8,275 bases of DNA, from positions 1 through 8,275 of the forward strand of contig JAATES010000205.1 of NCBI GenBank assembly GCA_015655615.1, in the 5' to 3' direction. The stretch is from Actinomycetales bacterium. GTDB taxonomy: Bacteria; Actinomycetota; Actinomycetes; Actinomycetales; Cellulomonadaceae. The notes below the pieces were generated by a model, which saw only the letters and a program-made list of their open reading frames with translations, had not been told where the DNA came from and did not search any database. Shown one piece after another: positions 6,542 to 8,275 of the stretch. The position numbers were made by a program, and so were the translations under genes. Numbering within the stretch: position 1 is the stretch's first letter; each line of letters starts with the position of its first letter.

Positions 6542-6895
6542 ATGAAGCGCACACGCAGAAGTACGCGCACGATCCTCGCCGCGGCTGTCGCCGGAATGGC
6601 CCTCGTAGCAGGATCCACGACATCGGCACACGCAGTCGAGTTCACTAAAAACTGCGGGACCGAGGGCTGGTACATCGCAAAGCAGACCAACACGAAGGTC
6701 TCCACGAAGAAGAAGGCCAACAGCACCTGCGGAACCTATCGCGTCCGGGGTCAGTACGTCGTCAACACCACCGGCTACACACATTGGAACCCCTGGACGT
6801 ACAAGGTCGACCGCACAATCAGCCAGACGACAGACTATGTCTTCATCGCGTCGCAGCATGACACCTCATACTCCCCAGTCTTCACAATTTCGTGA
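6542..6895 (+). CDS. Small secreted protein, two cysteines, function unknown
   Basis: A 117-residue protein with a clear Sec signal peptide: basic KRTRRSTR, hydrophobic segment at about 11-24, and a cleavage site after AHA (residue 31). The predicted mature chain is 86 residues. It contains two cysteines (Cys38 in KNCGTEGWY and Cys63 in NSTCGTYRV) that could form one disulfide around a Lys/Thr-rich loop (KVSTKKK), then Trp/Tyr/Thr-rich beta-like text (YTHWNPWTYKVDR). There is no lipobox, LPXTG or membrane anchor, so it should be released or held loosely at the wall. I recognise no family. Its size and two-cysteine architecture fit secreted bacteriocin-like peptides or small inhibitors, but lactococcin-972 hallmarks are absent. 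A promoter at 6430, the strong RBS GGAAGGAAG and a hairpin just after the stop make it a complete single-gene transcription unit. The neighbours are lipoprotein genes on the same strand. Confidence 0.85.
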   Translation: MKRTRRSTRTILAAAVAGMALVAGSTTSAHAVEFTKNCGTEGWYIAKQTNTKVSTKKKANSTCGTYRVRGQYVVNTTGYTHWNPWTYKVDRTISQTTDYVFIASQHDTSYSPVFTIS

Positions 6896-6905
6896 TGCTG
6901 TGACC

Positions 6906-6939
6906 GTGCTGGTGGGGCTTGAATGGGCCCCACCAGCAC
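6906..6939 (+). terminator. Strong hairpin terminator after the secreted-protein gene
   Basis: GTGCTGGTGGGGC (6906-6918) is perfectly complementary to GCCCCACCAGCAC (6927-6939), a 13-base GC-rich stem with an 8-base loop, starting 10 bases after the stop codon. No T-tract follows, as is common for terminators in high-GC actinobacteria. It should separate the secreted-protein gene from the lipoprotein genes. Because it is palindromic, it could act on both strands. Confidence 0.75.
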
Positions 6940-7014
6940 ACTCCCTCACCTTGGTCTAACAAGGGCCAGACTTCGTGATTGATCACATCTGAACCGCGCA
7001 CGGGAGTTGCCGAG

Positions 7015-7629
7015 ATGAACAGACTTTCCAGGACTAAAGAAGTCTTGCTGCTTTCCACCACTTTGCTTGCCACCATGGTGATCAGCGGGTGCTCTGCCAA
7101 CACCACCCCAGGACCAACTGACGCCACCCACACCAGATCCACGGTCACCGCTCCAGTCACCACGACCGTCACGGAACCCGACGGGTCAACCCACGAAGAA
7201 ATCGAATACCCCGAAGAGGACCCGTCCACAGAACAAGTCGCCGCCATGGCCGACGAGACCGTCACCTACGACGAATACAAAGCCGCCTGGACCCGGTTTG
7301 TCAGTTGTGTATCAAAAGCCGGTTTCACCATCGTCACCAAGGGTGAAACCGACCAAATAGTCGATGCAGAAATCCCCGACGAAGCGGTCAAGGATGGCGC
7401 AGATTCCCGGTGCTACACCCGTGAGCTCGCACAGGTCGACGAATGGTGGCAACTGTACCGACAAGCTGTGAAGGAAGCACCCCAGGTCGCGGCGTGCCTT
7501 CAAGCCCGCGGCGTCACCCCCGAAGAACTCCCCGCGGGCGCGACCATCAATCAGCAGTTCGACGCTTGGAGAGCTCAACTCGACGCCGCCGGGTCAGAAC
7601 TAGACGAATGCGTCGGAGAAGATGGCTGA
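7015..7629 (+). CDS. Lipoprotein, cysteine-containing paralogue 1, function unknown
   Basis: A 204-residue lipoprotein. The ATG at 7015 is preferred over an in-frame TTG at 6979, because GGGAG lies 8 bases upstream and the start gives a proper signal peptide (NRLSRTK, a hydrophobic run, lipobox ISGC with lipidated Cys26). The mature chain begins with a Thr/Pro/Ser-rich tether (about 27-58), then an acidic segment (HEEIEYPEEDP), then a domain from about residue 75 to the end. Four further cysteines lie in that domain: Cys98 (FVSCVSKAGF), Cys133 (SRCYTREL), Cys161 (AACLQARGV) and Cys199 (DECVGEDG), allowing two disulfides. The C-x3-G spacing in SCVSKAG recurs in many actinobacterial lipoproteins of unknown role. 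The domain is mostly helical by composition (DEWWQLYRQAVKEA). It is anchored on the outer face of the membrane. A near-identical paralogue follows 102 bases downstream. No clear promoter was found in the 75 bases after the terminator. Confidence 0.88.
   Translation: MNRLSRTKEVLLLSTTLLATMVISGCSANTTPGPTDATHTRSTVTAPVTTTVTEPDGSTHEEIEYPEEDPSTEQVAAMADETVTYDEYKAAWTRFVSCVSKAGFTIVTKGETDQIVDAEIPDEAVKDGADSRCYTRELAQVDEWWQLYRQAVKEAPQVAACLQARGVTPEELPAGATINQQFDAWRAQLDAAGSELDECVGEDG
7078..7552 (+). repeat. Direct repeat, copy 1 (lipoprotein mature region)
   Basis: Bases 7078-7552 match 7801-8275 at a constant offset of 723 with no gaps. I counted 21 differences in 475 bases by eye, so about 96% identity. 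The repeat starts at the lipobox codons (GTGATCAGCGGGTGC) and continues to the window edge, so its true right end is unknown. Sequence to the left of the lipobox, including the signal peptide and RBS, is not alike in the two copies. Confidence 0.92.
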
Positions 7630-7731
7630 AAGCCCCGTCAGCATCACGAACTGCTATGCAGGCAAGATCTCGACTGGTGATGCAAGAGCAGGTCGGCAGA
7701 TCACTTCTGAAGCAGGGGAGAACGCGAAACC
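7630..7731 (+). other. Spacer between the two lipoprotein genes
   Basis: This 102-base spacer has no terminator-like hairpin and no convincing promoter. It contains the likely Shine-Dalgarno GGGGAG for the second gene. The two lipoprotein genes may therefore be co-transcribed. Confidence 0.4.
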
Positions 7732-8275
7732 GTGAACCACGCCCTACAGCCAAGGATCATGCTGATCGCAGCCAGCCTGGCCAGCCTGGCCACCGCCATC
7801 GTGATCAGCGGGTGCTCTGCCAGCACCACCCCAGGACCAACTGACGCCACCCACACCAGATCCACGGTCACCGCTCCAGTCACCACAACCGTCACGGAAC
7901 CCGACGGATCAACCCACGAAGAAATCGAATACCCCGAAGAGGACCCGTCCGCAGAACAAGTAGCAGCCATGGCCGACGAGACCGTCACCTACGACGAATA
8001 CAAAGCAGCCTTCGCCCGGTTTGTCAGTTGTGTATCAAAAGCCGGTTTCACCATCGTCATCAATGGTGAAACCGACCAAATAGTCGATGCAGCCATCCCC
8101 GACGAAGCGGTCAAGGTTGGCGCAGATTCTCGGTGCTACACCCGTGAGTTCGCGCAGGTCGACGAATGGTGGCAACTGTACCGACAAGCTGTAAGGCAAG
8201 CACCCCAGGTCGCGGCGTGCCTTCAAGCCCGCGGCGTCACCCCCGAAGAACTCCCCGCGGGCGCGACCATCAATC
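7732..8275 (+). CDS. Lipoprotein, cysteine-containing paralogue 2 (partial, C-terminus outside window)
   Basis: The first 181 codons of a second member of the lipoprotein family, still open at the window end. The GTG at 7732 gives a signal peptide with a basic start (NHALQPR), an Ala/Leu-rich core containing a small SLASLA repeat, and lipobox ISGC with lipidated Cys28; an ATG at 7759 is an alternative but would leave almost no basic n-region. GGGGAG lies about 11 bases before the GTG. From the lipobox on it matches paralogue 1 with 11 amino-acid replacements, most of them between residues 93 and 157 (for example Trp to Phe, Asp to Val, Glu to Ala). Cys100, Cys135 and Cys163 are conserved; the fourth lies outside the window. 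The signal peptide shows no comparable identity with that of paralogue 1. Same inferred location on the outer membrane face; function unknown. Confidence 0.88.
   Translation, partial: MNHALQPRIMLIAASLASLATAIVISGCSASTTPGPTDATHTRSTVTAPVTTTVTEPDGSTHEEIEYPEEDPSAEQVAAMADETVTYDEYKAAFARFVSCVSKAGFTIVINGETDQIVDAAIPDEAVKVGADSRCYTREFAQVDEWWQLYRQAVRQAPQVAACLQARGVTPEELPAGATIN
7801..8275 (+). repeat. Direct repeat, copy 2 (lipoprotein mature region)
   Basis: Second copy of the tandem duplication matching 7078-7552, offset 723, gapless. Of the changed codons, 8 are synonymous and 11 change the amino acid. The copy is cut by the window edge. Confidence 0.92.

Noticed and set aside
6283..6726. A 147-codon minus-strand frame crossing the start of the secreted-protein gene.
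   Set aside because: It is antisense to a gene with a good promoter, RBS, signal peptide and terminator, and its translation has no recognisable features.
6542..6895. Considered the small secreted protein as a lactococcin-972-type bacteriocin.
   Set aside because: Size and secretion fit, but the TWxYG-type start and other hallmarks of that family are not visible, and no partner immunity or ABC genes of the lactococcin-972 type lie next to it.
1..8275. Looked for tRNA or rRNA genes, CRISPR arrays, insertion-sequence ends and transposase genes that might explain the rearranged right half.
   Set aside because: None found: no cloverleaf-like sequence, no regularly spaced repeats, no terminal inverted repeats around 5668-8275 and no transposase text. 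The only long repeats are the lipoprotein copies.

Overview
The window is GC-rich DNA, with GTG starts, strong G/C third-position bias, TANNNT-type -10 boxes and few T-tracts. Together with the protein style of the housekeeping genes this points to a high-GC actinobacterium. Something like a Propionibacteriaceae or a relative is possible, but I cannot fix the family from sequence alone.

The left half (1 to about 5667) is ordinary chromosome. On the minus strand are a MacB/LolD-type ABC transporter ATPase (3' part outside the window) and, directly upstream with an ATGA overlap, its membrane-anchored HlyD/MacA-like adaptor; together they form a tripartite-like efflux or export operon whose permease should lie beyond position 1. 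Further upstream on the same strand is a class I SAM-dependent methyltransferase with an NPPF motif. Divergent from it, on the plus strand, is pgi (glucose-6-phosphate isomerase), followed about 30 bases later by a MmcQ/YjbR-family gene, probably in the same transcript.

The right half (about 5668 to 8275) looks like a variable accessory stretch. It begins abruptly inside the 3' end of the mmcQ/yjbR-like gene: the last 20 codons of that gene are a piece of a lipoprotein gene read in the wrong frame, and intact relatives of that piece sit 1.7 kb and 2.4 kb downstream. Between them are a decayed minus-strand gene with at least two frameshifts, a small secreted two-cysteine protein with a clear promoter, RBS and downstream hairpin terminator, and then two tandem lipoprotein paralogues. 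The paralogues are about 96% identical at DNA level over their mature part but have unrelated signal peptides. The second copy runs off the window end.

The most interesting reading is that the region downstream of pgi-mmcQ is a recombination-prone site carrying a small multigene lipoprotein family (at least three copies, one a fragment) next to a small secreted protein. A secreted effector with lipoprotein partners or immunity proteins is one hypothesis, but nothing in the sequence proves it. No RNA genes, CRISPR arrays, transposases or prophage genes were seen.
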